Of a stretch of 64,000 nt of DNA, positions 35,836 through 45,226 are shown in pieces (position 1 is the first letter of the stretch; each line of letters opens with the position of its first letter). The DNA lies in contig NZ_JAKZFS010000002.1 of the NCBI RefSeq assembly GCF_022808915.1, positions 248,001 through 312,000 on the forward strand, given 5' to 3'. The notes beneath the pieces are model-generated. The model did no database searches, had not been told where the DNA came from, and worked only from the letters and a program-made list of their open reading frames with translations. Position numbers and translations under genes: made by a program. Source of the stretch: Fundidesulfovibrio terrae. GTDB lineage: Bacteria; Desulfobacterota; Desulfovibrionia; Desulfovibrionales; Desulfovibrionaceae.

Positions 35836-38412
35836 TCAGACGCCCAGGCCGCAGGCGCGTCCGTTCCCCGGTTTGTTCCTGAGCCTCTTCACCACCTCGA
35901 ACCACAGGACGCTGGCCGCGCCAGCCGACAGGCACAGGGCCACATCCCTGGCGTGCAGCTCCTCGAAGTGGAACACGCCCCGTAGAACGGGGGTGTAGAC
36001 CGCCGTCGCCAGCAGCGCTGCCGCTCCGCCGAGAACCCACCAGAACGCCCGGTTGGGCCTTTTCAGAATGGAGAGCAGCGACCGGTTCCAGGACCGGTTG
36101 GTCAGGATCAGGGCTATGTTGGCCACCACCAGGGTGGAGAAGGCCAGGGTCCGCGAGTCTTCCTGGGTGTGGCCGTCGCGCACTGCGAAGAAGAGCACCG
36201 CGAGGACGATGACCAGCACGCTCACCCCCTGCAGGAGCGCCAGGAGCACCGTCTCCCGGTCGAACAGCGGACAGGCCGGGTCGCGCGGAGGACGCCGCAT
36301 GATGTCTTCCTCTTCGGGTTCGGCCTCGAACACGAAGGAGCAGGCCGGGTCGATGATCATCTCCAGGAAGACGATGTGCACCGGTAGGAGCACCAGGGGC
36401 CAGTCCGCGAAAAAGACCGGGATGAGCGACAGCCCCGCGATGGGCACGTGCACCGCAAGGGTGTAGGCCATGGCCTTCCTGATGTTGTCGAAGATGCGCC
36501 TCCCCATCCGGACGGCCTCGACGATGGAGGAGAAATCGTCGTCCAGCAGCACCAGGGAGGATGCTTCCCGGGCCACGTCGGTCCCCCTGCCGCCCATGGC
36601 GATGCCGATATGGGCGCTTTTGAGGGCCGGGGCGTCGTTGACCCCGTCGCCGGTCATGGCCACCACTTCTCCCGACGATTTGAGCACGTTGACGACCCGC
36701 AGCTTCTGTTCGGGCACGGCCCGGGCGAAAATCGAAACGGTGTCCAGCTGCCTGGCCAACTGGCCGTCGTCGAGCTTTTCGAGATCCTGCCCCACGAGAA
36801 CCCCGTCGGTATCGACAAGCCCGACCTGGGCCGCGATGTTCCTGGCCGTGCCGGGATAGTCTCCCGTAATCATGATGATGCGGATTCCGGCGCCGTAGCA
36901 TTCCCTGACGGCGGCGGGAACGGCCGGCCGTATGGGGTCGTGCAGGCCGATCAGTCCGAGGAAGGAGAAGGAGAAGTCGTGGTGGTCCTCGGGCAGGCCG
37001 CTCGCGCTGAACGTGGCCTCGGACACGCCCAGCACCCGCAGGCCGCCCGAGGCCATGGCCTCCACGCGCTGAGCCAGTTCTTCGCGTTCGTCCTCGGGGA
37101 GGTGGCACAATTCGGCGATGGCCTCGGGCGCCCCCTTGGCGGCGATGACATACTCCCGGCCGTCCGGGGAGCGCCACACGTGGGACATGGCTAGGAGGCG
37201 GCATGAAAGCGGGTATTCCTGCACCAGCGTCCAGTCGTCGTGCAGGTGTTCCGTGCCAGCCAGGGGGAGCAGGCCCAGCTCCCGGATGGCCTTTTCCATG
37301 GGATCGAAGGGATCGCGCTGGCTGGCCAGGAGGGCGTACTCCACCAGCCTGTGGAACTGGTCCGGCAGCTTGGGCGCATACCCGGTCAGGTCGAGGCTCT
37401 CCCCGCCGATCCGCAATTGGGACACGGCCATCCTGTTCTGGGTGAGGGTGCCTGTCTTGTCCACGCACAGCACCGTGGCCGCCCCCAGCATCTCGAGAAC
37501 CGGCATCCGCCGGGTGAGCACGTTGCGCTTGGACATCCTCCAGGCTCCCAGGGCCAGGAAGATCGTCAGGATCACCGGGAACTCCTCCGGCAGCACGGAC
37601 ATGGCCAGGGTGATGCCCGCCAAAAAGCCTCCCAGCCAGCTTCCCCTGGTAAGGGCGTAGACCACCACCACGGCGCCGCAGAGAACAAGACCGGCCGCGG
37701 CGAACGCGCGCACGATCTTTCCGGTTTCCTTCTGCAGCATGGTGGATTCGGTCTTGACGCCGGAGAGCGCCTTGCCGATCCGCCCCATCTCGGTGGACGG
37801 GCCGGTTGCGGTCACCTCGGCCAGGCCGAGGCCTTTGACGATGAGCGAACCGGAAAAGAGAAAGGGGATGTCGTCTCCGCCCGGCCTGGCGTCGCCGGAA
37901 GGGGCTTCCGACGGAGGCTTGCGGACGGGTACGGACTCACCCGTGAGCATGGACTCGTCCGCCGAGAGGTTCATGGCCATGAGGAGCCTGGCGTCCGCAG
38001 GCACGCGGTCGCCTTCGGCCACCACGATCACGTCCCCGCGCACCACCTCCCGGCCGGGAATGCGCTTGCGCTGGCCATCGCGCACCACCAGCGCCCTGGG
38101 GCTTGCGAGGTCGCGCAGGGCTTCCAGGGCGCGCTCGGTCTTGCGCTCCTGGAAGACGGTGATGGTGATGGTGATGCAGACGAAGCCCAGGAGCATGGCG
38201 GCGTCCGTCTTTTCGCCCAGCAGCAGGTAGATGGTCCCGCTGGCCATGAGCAAAAGGAACATTGGCTCGCGCAGCACCTCAAGCACGATGGACGCAAGGC
38301 ACCGCTTGTCCGGGGAGGGGATCTCGTTGGGTCCCTCTCCCCGGAGGCGTTTGCGGGCCTCTTCCCCGGTGAGGCCCGGATAGGCCGATATGTCGAAGGC
38401 TTCGCGGGGCAA
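35836..38412 (-). CDS. P-type cation-transporting ATPase (P2-like)
   Basis: The 858-aa pump has the cation ATPase N-terminal domain, TGES (about residue 157), the phosphorylation motif DKTGTLT (about 318) and the hinge GDGVND (about 595). Ten membrane helices are expected. Helix 4 carries PEEFP instead of the CPC of heavy-metal pumps, so it belongs with Ca2+/Mn2+-like P2 ATPases and is not a mercury or copper exporter. It starts with TTG at 38412 behind GGGGAGG, 15 bases after the flavin reductase-like gene, implying one operon. The ion cannot be fixed from sequence. Confidence 0.9.
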   Translation of the reverse strand: MPREAFDISAYPGLTGEEARKRLRGEGPNEIPSPDKRCLASIVLEVLREPMFLLLMASGTIYLLLGEKTDAAMLLGFVCITITITVFQERKTERALEALRDLASPRALVVRDGQRKRIPGREVVRGDVIVVAEGDRVPADARLLMAMNLSADESMLTGESVPVRKPPSEAPSGDARPGGDDIPFLFSGSLIVKGLGLAEVTATGPSTEMGRIGKALSGVKTESTMLQKETGKIVRAFAAAGLVLCGAVVVVYALTRGSWLGGFLAGITLAMSVLPEEFPVILTIFLALGAWRMSKRNVLTRRMPVLEMLGAATVLCVDKTGTLTQNRMAVSQLRIGGESLDLTGYAPKLPDQFHRLVEYALLASQRDPFDPMEKAIRELGLLPLAGTEHLHDDWTLVQEYPLSCRLLAMSHVWRSPDGREYVIAAKGAPEAIAELCHLPEDEREELAQRVEAMASGGLRVLGVSEATFSASGLPEDHHDFSFSFLGLIGLHDPIRPAVPAAVRECYGAGIRIIMITGDYPGTARNIAAQVGLVDTDGVLVGQDLEKLDDGQLARQLDTVSIFARAVPEQKLRVVNVLKSSGEVVAMTGDGVNDAPALKSAHIGIAMGGRGTDVAREASSLVLLDDDFSSIVEAVRMGRRIFDNIRKAMAYTLAVHVPIAGLSLIPVFFADWPLVLLPVHIVFLEMIIDPACSFVFEAEPEEEDIMRRPPRDPACPLFDRETVLLALLQGVSVLVIVLAVLFFAVRDGHTQEDSRTLAFSTLVVANIALILTNRSWNRSLLSILKRPNRAFWWVLGGAAALLATAVYTPVLRGVFHFEELHARDVALCLSAGAASVLWFEVVKRLRNKPGNGRACGLGV

Positions 38413-38427
38413 CCGGGCCTCCCCAGG

Positions 38428-38997
38428 TTATTTCACGTAGGCGTTTCCGATGGAGAATCCGGCTCCCAGCAGCGGCCCCAGGCCGAAGTACTGGCGGGTG
38501 GCGGGCGAGTAGAGCACCGTGCCCAGCTTCTCCATGTCGATCTTGCCGTCGGTGAGGATTTCCGGGTCGGCTTTGACGTCCTTGATCTCACCCACGAACT
38601 GGGTGTGCAGGCCGAGTTCCACCACGTGGGTCAGGGCGCACTCGAACACCAGGGGGAATTCTTGGAGGTACGGGGCGCTCACCAGGTCGCTCTTCCCGGC
38701 CGAGACTCCGGCTGCGGCGAACTTGTCGGTGTCGCGGCCCGAGGCCATGCCGAAGTAGTCGGCGATCACGGCCTGGTCCTGGCGGGGAACGTTGACGGTG
38801 AACGCCTTGGAGGCCGTGATGCAGCCGTGGGTGTAGGTGGCGGCGCGCAGCGAAATGGCCAGGCACGGCGGCTTGGAACAGCAGATGCCGCCCCAGGCGA
38901 TGGTGGCCCCGTTGGGTTTCCCGGCCGCGTCGTAGGCGCAGACCACCCAGGTGGGGGTGGGGGATGCCAGGGTCTTGGCTCCGAGCGATGTCTTCAT
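38428..38997 (-). CDS. Flavin reductase-like (flavoredoxin-type) protein
   Basis: This 189-aa protein fits the FMN-binding split-barrel family. It shows PTWVVCAYDAAGKPNGATIAWGGICCSKPPCLAISLR near the start, then ASKAFTVNVPRQD and FVGEIKDVKADPEILT. In Desulfovibrio, flavoredoxins of this family bind FMN and transfer electrons to small acceptors. AAGGACG lies 7 bases before the ATG at 38997. It lies 20 bases after a nitroreductase gene and 15 before a P-type ATPase gene, so a shared transcript is likely. Confidence 0.87.
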   Translation of the reverse strand: MKTSLGAKTLASPTPTWVVCAYDAAGKPNGATIAWGGICCSKPPCLAISLRAATYTHGCITASKAFTVNVPRQDQAVIADYFGMASGRDTDKFAAAGVSAGKSDLVSAPYLQEFPLVFECALTHVVELGLHTQFVGEIKDVKADPEILTDGKIDMEKLGTVLYSPATRQYFGLGPLLGAGFSIGNAYVK

Positions 38998-39017
38998 GGA
39001 TACGTCCTTGGTCGGCG

Positions 39018-39527
39018 CTACCACCGGTTGCGGTGGATGCGCTCGGGTTTGTACCGGTCCGCCCGGCCGGAGGGCTGGTCCGGGAGGCCGATGGGGATGA
39101 AGCTGTGGGGCATGACCGATTCCGGGATGCCGAGCAGTTTCCGGAAGTTTTCCACGCGCCCCTGGTCCGGGTGGACGCCTACCCACACCGCGCCCAGGCC
39201 CTGGGCGTGCAGGGCCAGGAGCAGGTTCTCCACCGCGGCGGAGCAGTCGATCACCCAGTAGCCCGGGTATTTCTCCAGGGCCGGGTCGGCGCAGACCAGG
39301 ATGCCGGCCTGGGCCTGGCGGGCCATCGCCGCGTAAGGGTGGAACTCCGGGATCTTGTCCAGGATGTCCCGCTCGGTGATCAGCACGAAATGCCAGGGCT
39401 GGGAGTTCCCGGCGCTCGGCGCGGACATGGCCGCCTGGATGGCCGTCCCGATCAGGGCCGGGTCCACGGCACCGGGGGTGTATTTCCGGATGGAGCGCCT
39501 GGTGAACAGGCAGTCGAGGGTGTCCAC
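39018..39527 (-). CDS. Nitroreductase-family protein
   Basis: The 169-aa FMN protein begins with the family hallmark LFTRRSIRKYTPGAVDPALI and has the FMN-binding segments APSAGNSQPWHFVLI and GLGAVWVGVHP. Such enzymes reduce nitro groups, quinones or flavins with NAD(P)H. It starts with GTG at 39527 behind GAGGAGG. The first gene of a likely operon with the flavoredoxin-type protein and the ATPase; substrate unknown. Confidence 0.9.
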   Translation of the reverse strand: MDTLDCLFTRRSIRKYTPGAVDPALIGTAIQAAMSAPSAGNSQPWHFVLITERDILDKIPEFHPYAAMARQAQAGILVCADPALEKYPGYWVIDCSAAVENLLLALHAQGLGAVWVGVHPDQGRVENFRKLLGIPESVMPHSFIPIGLPDQPSGRADRYKPERIHRNRW

Positions 39528-39626
39528 GATAACCTCCTCAAGCGAAGTCTGAAGAACCCCGATACCCCCGGCCGGGCGTTGCGTCCAGAAACGGTCCCAA
39601 ATGTAAGCGACCTTTGGCGCACGGCG

Positions 39627-40493
39627 TCAGATCATGCCCTCGAGCACCTCGATCACGGCGGCGAAGTCCAACTCGCCCATGCCCTTGGACATGCCCTGGT
39701 TGAAGAGTTGCAGGTTCGCAAACGCGCTGGGGGCCGGGCAGCGCAGGGCGCAGGCCGTGTCCGTGACGAACTTGAGGTCCTTGGCCATGTGCTTGAGCGG
39801 GAATTGGGCCAGGAATTTACGCTGGGTGATGAGGGGCTCCTTGATCTTGAACAGGTCGCAGCCCATGGGGCCGCCCAGCACCACCTCCAGCATGGTCTCG
39901 GCCGAGAGCCCCCCGGCCTTGCCGAAGGTGAGCATTTCCGAGAGCCCGCACATCATGTTGGACAAAAGCAGGTTCACGGCCATCTTCATCATGGAGCCCT
40001 GGGGGGCGGGGCCGCAGTACACGGTCTTCTTGCCCATGGCCGCGAAGATCGGCTCCAGGGCTTCCACTTCGTCCTTGGGGCCGCCCGCCAGGACGACCAG
40101 CGTGCCCTGCTGGGCCGGAATCTTGGAGCCCGACACCGGGGCGTCCACGAACACGGCTCCCGTGGCTTCCACCTTGGCGGCTATCTGCGCCGTGTATTCC
40201 GGGGACACGGTGCTCATGTTGACCACTTTCTTGCCCTGTCCCAGGGCGGCGGCCATGCCGTCCTCGCCCCAGAGAATGGCTTCGATGGCCTTGGGACCCG
40301 TGACCATGATCACCAGCACGTCGTTCTCCCTGGCCAGGGCCAGGGGCGTGTCGGCCACGTAAGCGCCCGCAACGTCGTCCGGCTGGGGTTTGGTGCGGTT
40401 GTAGACAGACACGGCGAAGCCTGCCTTGACGATATTGTGGGCCATGGGTTTGCCCATGATCCCCATGCCGGCGAATCCCACCTTCGGTTTCAT
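39627..40493 (-). CDS. 3-hydroxyisobutyrate dehydrogenase-family (beta-hydroxyacid) NAD(P)-dependent reductase
   Basis: The 288-aa enzyme has the Rossmann motif KVGFAGMGIMGKPMAHNI, the substrate-binding motif FVDAPVSGSKIPAQQGTL and the catalytic-lysine region GSMMKMAVNLLLSNMM. These place it in the GLYR1/GarR group that reduces glyoxylate or succinic semialdehyde, or oxidises hydroxyisobutyrate. AAGGA precedes the ATG at 40493. It lies 99 bases upstream of the nitroreductase gene on the same strand; the gap shows no clear promoter or terminator. Confidence 0.9.
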   Translation of the reverse strand: MKPKVGFAGMGIMGKPMAHNIVKAGFAVSVYNRTKPQPDDVAGAYVADTPLALARENDVLVIMVTGPKAIEAILWGEDGMAAALGQGKKVVNMSTVSPEYTAQIAAKVEATGAVFVDAPVSGSKIPAQQGTLVVLAGGPKDEVEALEPIFAAMGKKTVYCGPAPQGSMMKMAVNLLLSNMMCGLSEMLTFGKAGGLSAETMLEVVLGGPMGCDLFKIKEPLITQRKFLAQFPLKHMAKDLKFVTDTACALRCPAPSAFANLQLFNQGMSKGMGELDFAAVIEVLEGMI

Positions 40494-40565
40494 TCGTGTT
40501 GTCCTTGGGCTATGGGTGGAAAAAAACGAGCCACGTAAGCACGTAGCCATACCAATACGGCACGG

Positions 40566-41738
40566 ATGTCAAGGCCAATGGACGAGAGCATACGCATTCT
40601 GCACCTGGACATGGACGCCTTCTTCGCCTCGGTGGAGGAGCTGGACGACCCGTCGCTTCGCGGCAAGCCGGTGATCGTGGGCAAGGGCGACCGGGGCGTG
40701 GTGTCGGCGGCCTCCTACGAGGCCCGCAAGTACGGCGTGCGTTCGGCCATGCCCGTGGCCCAGGCCCGCAAGCTCTGCCCCAACGGAATTTTCGTCGCCG
40801 GGCGCATGCGCCGCTACGCCGAGGTGTCGCGCCAGGTGATGGCCGTGCTTAACGAGTTCTCCCCGCTGGTTGAGCAGGCCTCCGTGGATGAGGCCTACAT
40901 GGACATCACCGGAACCCGCAGGCTCTTCGGGCCTCCGGAGGAACTGGCCTTGAAGCTCCAGGCGAGGGTGCGCGAGGTGACGGGGCTGTCCTGCTCCATC
41001 GGCATCGCGCCGGTGAAGTTCCTGGCCAAGATCGCCTCGGACTTCCGCAAGCCCGGCGGCATCACCATCGTCGAACCCGAGGAGGTGGCGGCCTTCCTCA
41101 AGGACCTGCCCGTGGGCAGGATTCCCGGCGTGGGCGGCAAGACCCTCCCGAGACTGACGAGCCTCGGGGTGAAGACCTGCGGGGACGTGCTGCGCTACTC
41201 GGCCCAGTTCTGGGAGGACAGGCTTGGCGAGTGGGGCAGGGTGCTGCACGCCAGGGCCAGCGGGGTCGGCTCCACGAAGATCGAGACCCACGGCGAGGCC
41301 AAGTCGTCCAGCGCCGAGAACACCTTCGAGCGCGACACCTCGGACGTGGAGGAGCTCCGGAAATGGCTGCTGCGCCAGTCCGAGCGGGTTGGGCGGGATT
41401 TGCGCAAGCACGGCCTGCGGGGGCGCACCGTGACGCTCAAGGTCAAATACGCGGATTTCAAGCAGATCACCCGCAGCCACACTGTGGACTCCCCCACCGA
41501 CCTGGACGAGGAGATCTTCCGCACGGCCTGCTCCCTGCTGGACGCGGTGCCGCTGGCCAAGAAGGTGCGCCTGATCGGAGTGGGGGTGTCGAACTTCGCC
41601 AAGGGCCAGGAGCAGCTGACCCTGGTGCCGGATACGTCCCGCGAGAGGACCAGCAAGCTGGACCGGGCCGTGGACGCCATAAGGGACAAGCACGGCCGCG
41701 CGGCCGTGAAGCGCGGGCGGCTGTTCGACGGGAAATAG
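40566..41738 (+). CDS. dinB: DNA polymerase IV (Y-family translesion polymerase)
   Basis: This 390-aa polymerase shows the Y-family catalytic segments ILHLDMDAFFASVEELDDP and SVDEAYMDITG, the YEARKYGVRSAMP finger region and the SIGIAPVKFLAKIASDFRKPGG palm. The helix-hairpin-helix is VGRIPGVGGKTLPRLTSLGVKTCGDV, followed by the little-finger domain. It extends damaged or mispaired primers without proofreading. An ATG four codons downstream (40578) is an alternative start. No C-terminal clamp motif of the canonical QLxLF form is certain (QEQLTLV is a near match). No LexA box was recognised upstream. An AT-rich island follows directly. Confidence 0.94.
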   Translation: MSRPMDESIRILHLDMDAFFASVEELDDPSLRGKPVIVGKGDRGVVSAASYEARKYGVRSAMPVAQARKLCPNGIFVAGRMRRYAEVSRQVMAVLNEFSPLVEQASVDEAYMDITGTRRLFGPPEELALKLQARVREVTGLSCSIGIAPVKFLAKIASDFRKPGGITIVEPEEVAAFLKDLPVGRIPGVGGKTLPRLTSLGVKTCGDVLRYSAQFWEDRLGEWGRVLHARASGVGSTKIETHGEAKSSSAENTFERDTSDVEELRKWLLRQSERVGRDLRKHGLRGRTVTLKVKYADFKQITRSHTVDSPTDLDEEIFRTACSLLDAVPLAKKVRLIGVGVSNFAKGQEQLTLVPDTSRERTSKLDRAVDAIRDKHGRAAVKRGRLFDGK

Positions 41739-41845
41739 CAAGGTATGAGTGCTAAGATTTAATACACTCAAGTTTGAGAATATTCGGCCTCGTCAAGTGC
41801 TGATGGTAAGTTGTTTGGGTGTTAATATTTCTTAGGGGGTAGACG

Positions 41846-42682
41846 ATGATTGGAGATATCATTGTTGATAGCTGGAACGATTTCGAAGATGAATTGGCTC
41901 GTCTAGAAGAAATGCGCTCCAGTCGGAGGGCAGGGAGTAATTTTATTTACAGAGGGCAAAGCGATGCTTCATATGAACTGGAAACGACACTTGACAGAAA
42001 ACAAAGAAAAATGATGCCAATTGCTGAATACCATGGAATTATAGAAAAAATTAAACCTCAAATTGAGGTGTTTTCGGGCGGCCATTGGGATACGGCGACA
42101 TTTCAAAAGAGTTTTGATGCGTGGCTGGACGACAATGATAGTTATATGCCTCATTCATTGTTGCTTAAAGAATTCAATGGTACGCTAAGATATATGTTTT
42201 GGCTGCGTCATTATGGTTTTCCATCTCCGCTTTTGGATTGGACTGGATCGCCATATATCGCTTCTTATTTTGCATTCAATGGTGCTCGTGATGGACAAGG
42301 TCATGTTGCTGTATTTGTGTATTTGGATTCGATGAGTGAGTTTAGAACGAAAAGTGGGTGGAGTGGTGAGCCTGTGATATTGAATATTGGTCCCTTTGGA
42401 GGTGCCCTTAAGAGGCATTATAATCAAAAGAGTGAGTATACACTTTGCGTGATGCGAAAGAATGAGCATTGGATTTATGCCCCATACGAAGGAATGTTTA
42501 TGCCTGCTTCTGACGATTCGCAAAAATCTAGGCAAGATTTGTTGTGGAAAATAACAATACCATGGTCGAAACGAAATGAATTTATGTCTAGATTGGATAA
42601 GTATTATAATATAAATGCGTTGTCATTGTTTGATTCAAGTGAGGCTTTGATGGATACGCTGGCTTTTAGGGTGTTTTCATAA
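41846..42682 (+). CDS. FRG-domain protein on an AT-rich island
   Basis: The 278-aa protein has the FRG domain signature, FIYRGQSDASYELETTL near residue 33 and LRHYGFPSPLLDWTGSPYIASYFAF near residue 119. FRG proteins occur on mobile DNA and in some phage-defence loci, and their activity is not well defined. Base composition is about 40% GC with A/T-ending codons, in sharp contrast to both neighbours, so recent horizontal acquisition is likely. GGGGG precedes the ATG. No integrase, repeats or attachment site flanks it. It sits alone between dinB and a lytic transglycosylase. Confidence 0.85.
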   Translation: MIGDIIVDSWNDFEDELARLEEMRSSRRAGSNFIYRGQSDASYELETTLDRKQRKMMPIAEYHGIIEKIKPQIEVFSGGHWDTATFQKSFDAWLDDNDSYMPHSLLLKEFNGTLRYMFWLRHYGFPSPLLDWTGSPYIASYFAFNGARDGQGHVAVFVYLDSMSEFRTKSGWSGEPVILNIGPFGGALKRHYNQKSEYTLCVMRKNEHWIYAPYEGMFMPASDDSQKSRQDLLWKITIPWSKRNEFMSRLDKYYNINALSLFDSSEALMDTLAFRVFS

Positions 42683-42721
42683 TAGAAATGAATGACTGAT
42701 TATTAATAGCCCACTTCTGGG

Positions 42722-45055
42722 CTAATATAACATGGCGTACATGGCCCGGTTGCCCAGGATGCGCTTCACGTATTCGCGCGTCTCCGTGTACGGGATGAAC
42801 TCCACGAACAGCTCCTGGTCGAGCCCGCCCAAAAATTCCCGCCATACGCCGATCTTCACCCGCCCCGCGTTGTAGCTGGCCAGGGTCAGGGCCAGGTTGC
42901 CGCCGTACTCCTCGTAGCGCTCCAGGAAATAGCGCACTCCGTAGCGGATGTTCACGGCCGGGTCCCTGAGGCTTTCCGGCCTGAATCCCTTCTCCCCGTA
43001 CTTCTCGGCCTGGGTTTTCGCCGTGGACGGCATCACCTGCATGAGCCCCACGGCCCCTGCCCCGGACACGGCCTCGGGCTCGAAGAAGCTCTCCTGGCGG
43101 ATGAGGCCCCGGATGATGTTGGGGTCCACTCCGGTTCCCAGCAGGTTCCGCGCGATGAGGTCCTGGTGGCGGTCGGGGTAGACGATTTCCCGCAGGGGGC
43201 GAAGCTCGTCTCGCGTGCCGCGCCACAGGCAGGCCTGGAAGGCCCGCGAGGCCGCGCGCACCGCGCTCTGGTGGCTGCCGAGGCTGGTGGCCAGCCGGGC
43301 GTAGCGCAGGGCCACGGCCGGGTCCCGGGGCATGCGGGCGTTAAGCGCCGCGAGCTCGCGCTCGGCCAGTTCCGGCAGGAGCCCGGCCTCAAGGACTCCG
43401 GCCCGGTCGAAGCCCGCCCGGGCCTCGGGAGGGACGGGCGCATCGGCCAGCATGGAGCAGGCCCCGGGCACTTGAGCCGGGGCTGTCGCGGACAGCCCGG
43501 CGAGGCTCGCCGCGGCTGGCTGGGCCGTGTCCGTCCCCGCCTGCGAGGCGGGACGCGCTTCGGGTGCGGCGATGCCGGATGCGGCTTGGGGCGCATCGGC
43601 GCTGGGCGAGGCAGACAGTGCGGCCGCCGCGCCGGGGGCCGCCCCGGACCGGCCCTCGAGAGCCGCCAGCCGGGCGGCGGCCAACATCCCGTAATAGCCG
43701 TTGGGCCAGCGGGCCAGCACCATGCGCAGCGCCCCCCTGGCCTGGACGGCGTCCCCGGCGGCCTCCCTGGACCGGGCGATCCAGTAGTGCGCGCCGGGCA
43801 GGGCGTCCGAATTGGGGTAGGCAGCCAGGAACGTCGCGAGGGCAGTTTCGGCGGAGGCGAAGTCCCCCTGGGCGAAGCTCAAAAGCCCGGAAAGCCAGGC
43901 GGCCTGCTCCCTGGCCTCGGTGCCCGGCTGCCCGATCTGGCCGGGCTGACCCCCTTGACCGGATGCTGCCAACTCGTCCGCCATGGCCCGGGCGTCGCCA
44001 ATGCGGCCCCGCTCCAGGCGCGAGAGCATGAGCAGCCGCCGCGACGCCTCGGCCAGGTCCGCGCCGTCCGGCAGCGTCTGGGCCCGGCGCAGGCACTGGG
44101 TCAGAAGCTCCTCCATGCGGGCCGCGTCCTCCGGGCCGGAGAACCTCCACAGGGCGCGGGCCTGGTGGTAGAGCGCCCAGGCGGCCGGGAGCGGGTCGGC
44201 GAAGAGCCCGGCCGCGTCCTCGAAACGCTGGATGGCCGCCGTGGTGTCGCGCCGGGCGTAGAGGGCCTTGCCCTCCAGGTAGAGGGCCCTGGCCGGGTCC
44301 GATCCGGGGGCGGCCCCGTAGCGGGCGATGAGGGGCTGGGCCTTGGCGGTCTGGGACTTGTCCAGCAGGGTTTCGATGCGCCCGCGCAGGCTGTCCGGAG
44401 AGTCGGGGTCGAACGAGGTTTTGCCGGAGCGGAAGAGCTCCCTGGCCAGCGGCTCGGCCTTTTCGGCGGAAAAGGTCCAGGGCGCGGCCTGAAAAAGTTC
44501 GCGCAGGTACGCCTCGGCCGTGGAGAAATCACCGGACGAGGCGGCCACGGCCGCGCCGCGCCACAGGGCGGCCGGGCGGAAGGGATGGTCGCCCTGTTCC
44601 AGGAACCGGGCGTAGCGCGTGAGGGCTTGCGGCGAGCCCATGCCCTCCAGGCAATAGGCGGAGAGGAGCAGCGCTTCCGGGGCGAAGGGCATGTCCTCGG
44701 GGGGCAGGGCGTCCAGTTCGCCGAGCGCCCCCGGGAAGTCGCCAAGGCGGAATTTGGCGTAGCCCAGGTAGAGCCCGGTCCATGCAGCCATGGCGGGCAG
44801 GCTGTTTTTCAGCGGAGCCAGGGTCTGGACGGCCTCGGGATAGCGTTTGGACAGGGCCTGCACGATGCCCAGGCACAGGGCGTTCCCGGGAGAGGCCGGG
44901 CGCGCGGCTAGCGCGGCGATCTTTCCGGCGGCGTCCGCCACGGGCTGGGAGAGCGGGCGGGGCATGGGGAAATCCTGCACGGATTCGGCCGCGAAACCGG
45001 GCGAGGCCAGCAACAACATGACGGCGAGCGCGAGAAGGCGTTTCATGAGGGGCAT
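42722..45055 (-). CDS. Soluble lytic murein transglycosylase with TPR-like superhelix
   Basis: The roughly 777-aa protein has a Sec signal peptide (KRLLALAVMLLLASPGFA) and a long alpha-superhelical region with repeat-like motifs. An Ala/Pro/Ser-rich linker sits near residues 490-540. A C-terminal SLT domain has the catalytic Glu in LIRQESFFEPEAVSGAGAVGLMQVMPSTAK and the conserved LALTLASYNAGRVKI. It cleaves peptidoglycan glycan strands in the periplasm, forming 1,6-anhydro products, like Slt70. Starts at 45055 or 45046 are both possible and neither has a good ribosome-binding site. It is larger than E. coli Slt because of the linker. Confidence 0.9.
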   Translation of the reverse strand: MPLMKRLLALAVMLLLASPGFAAESVQDFPMPRPLSQPVADAAGKIAALAARPASPGNALCLGIVQALSKRYPEAVQTLAPLKNSLPAMAAWTGLYLGYAKFRLGDFPGALGELDALPPEDMPFAPEALLLSAYCLEGMGSPQALTRYARFLEQGDHPFRPAALWRGAAVAASSGDFSTAEAYLRELFQAAPWTFSAEKAEPLARELFRSGKTSFDPDSPDSLRGRIETLLDKSQTAKAQPLIARYGAAPGSDPARALYLEGKALYARRDTTAAIQRFEDAAGLFADPLPAAWALYHQARALWRFSGPEDAARMEELLTQCLRRAQTLPDGADLAEASRRLLMLSRLERGRIGDARAMADELAASGQGGQPGQIGQPGTEAREQAAWLSGLLSFAQGDFASAETALATFLAAYPNSDALPGAHYWIARSREAAGDAVQARGALRMVLARWPNGYYGMLAAARLAALEGRSGAAPGAAAALSASPSADAPQAASGIAAPEARPASQAGTDTAQPAAASLAGLSATAPAQVPGACSMLADAPVPPEARAGFDRAGVLEAGLLPELAERELAALNARMPRDPAVALRYARLATSLGSHQSAVRAASRAFQACLWRGTRDELRPLREIVYPDRHQDLIARNLLGTGVDPNIIRGLIRQESFFEPEAVSGAGAVGLMQVMPSTAKTQAEKYGEKGFRPESLRDPAVNIRYGVRYFLERYEEYGGNLALTLASYNAGRVKIGVWREFLGGLDQELFVEFIPYTETREYVKRILGNRAMYAMLY

Positions 45056-45226
45056 TCTAGGCGGATTCGGGGCGCATGGCAAAAGCGGGGGCGGCCTGGA
45101 GCCGAAGCTCCGCCCCAAGTGCGGGGCTTATGGGTTTTCGGCTGAGCATTTACATTGTTCCGTGCAGCCTGTATTCAAAAGACACAGTTGTATCCATTCC
45201 ATACCGACCCAGGAATTTGCCCGGAC

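Noticed and set aside
35836-38412. P-type ATPase as a mercury or heavy-metal exporter linked to hgcAB
   Set aside because: It has PEEFP in helix 4 and no CPC motif or N-terminal metal-binding CxxC domain, so it belongs with Ca/Mn-type P2 pumps.
38964-40538. Long plus-strand open frame opposite the nitroreductase and dehydrogenase genes
   Set aside because: The translated sequence is a His/Gly/Arg-rich antisense shadow with no family match; the minus strand holds two complete enzymes with start signals.
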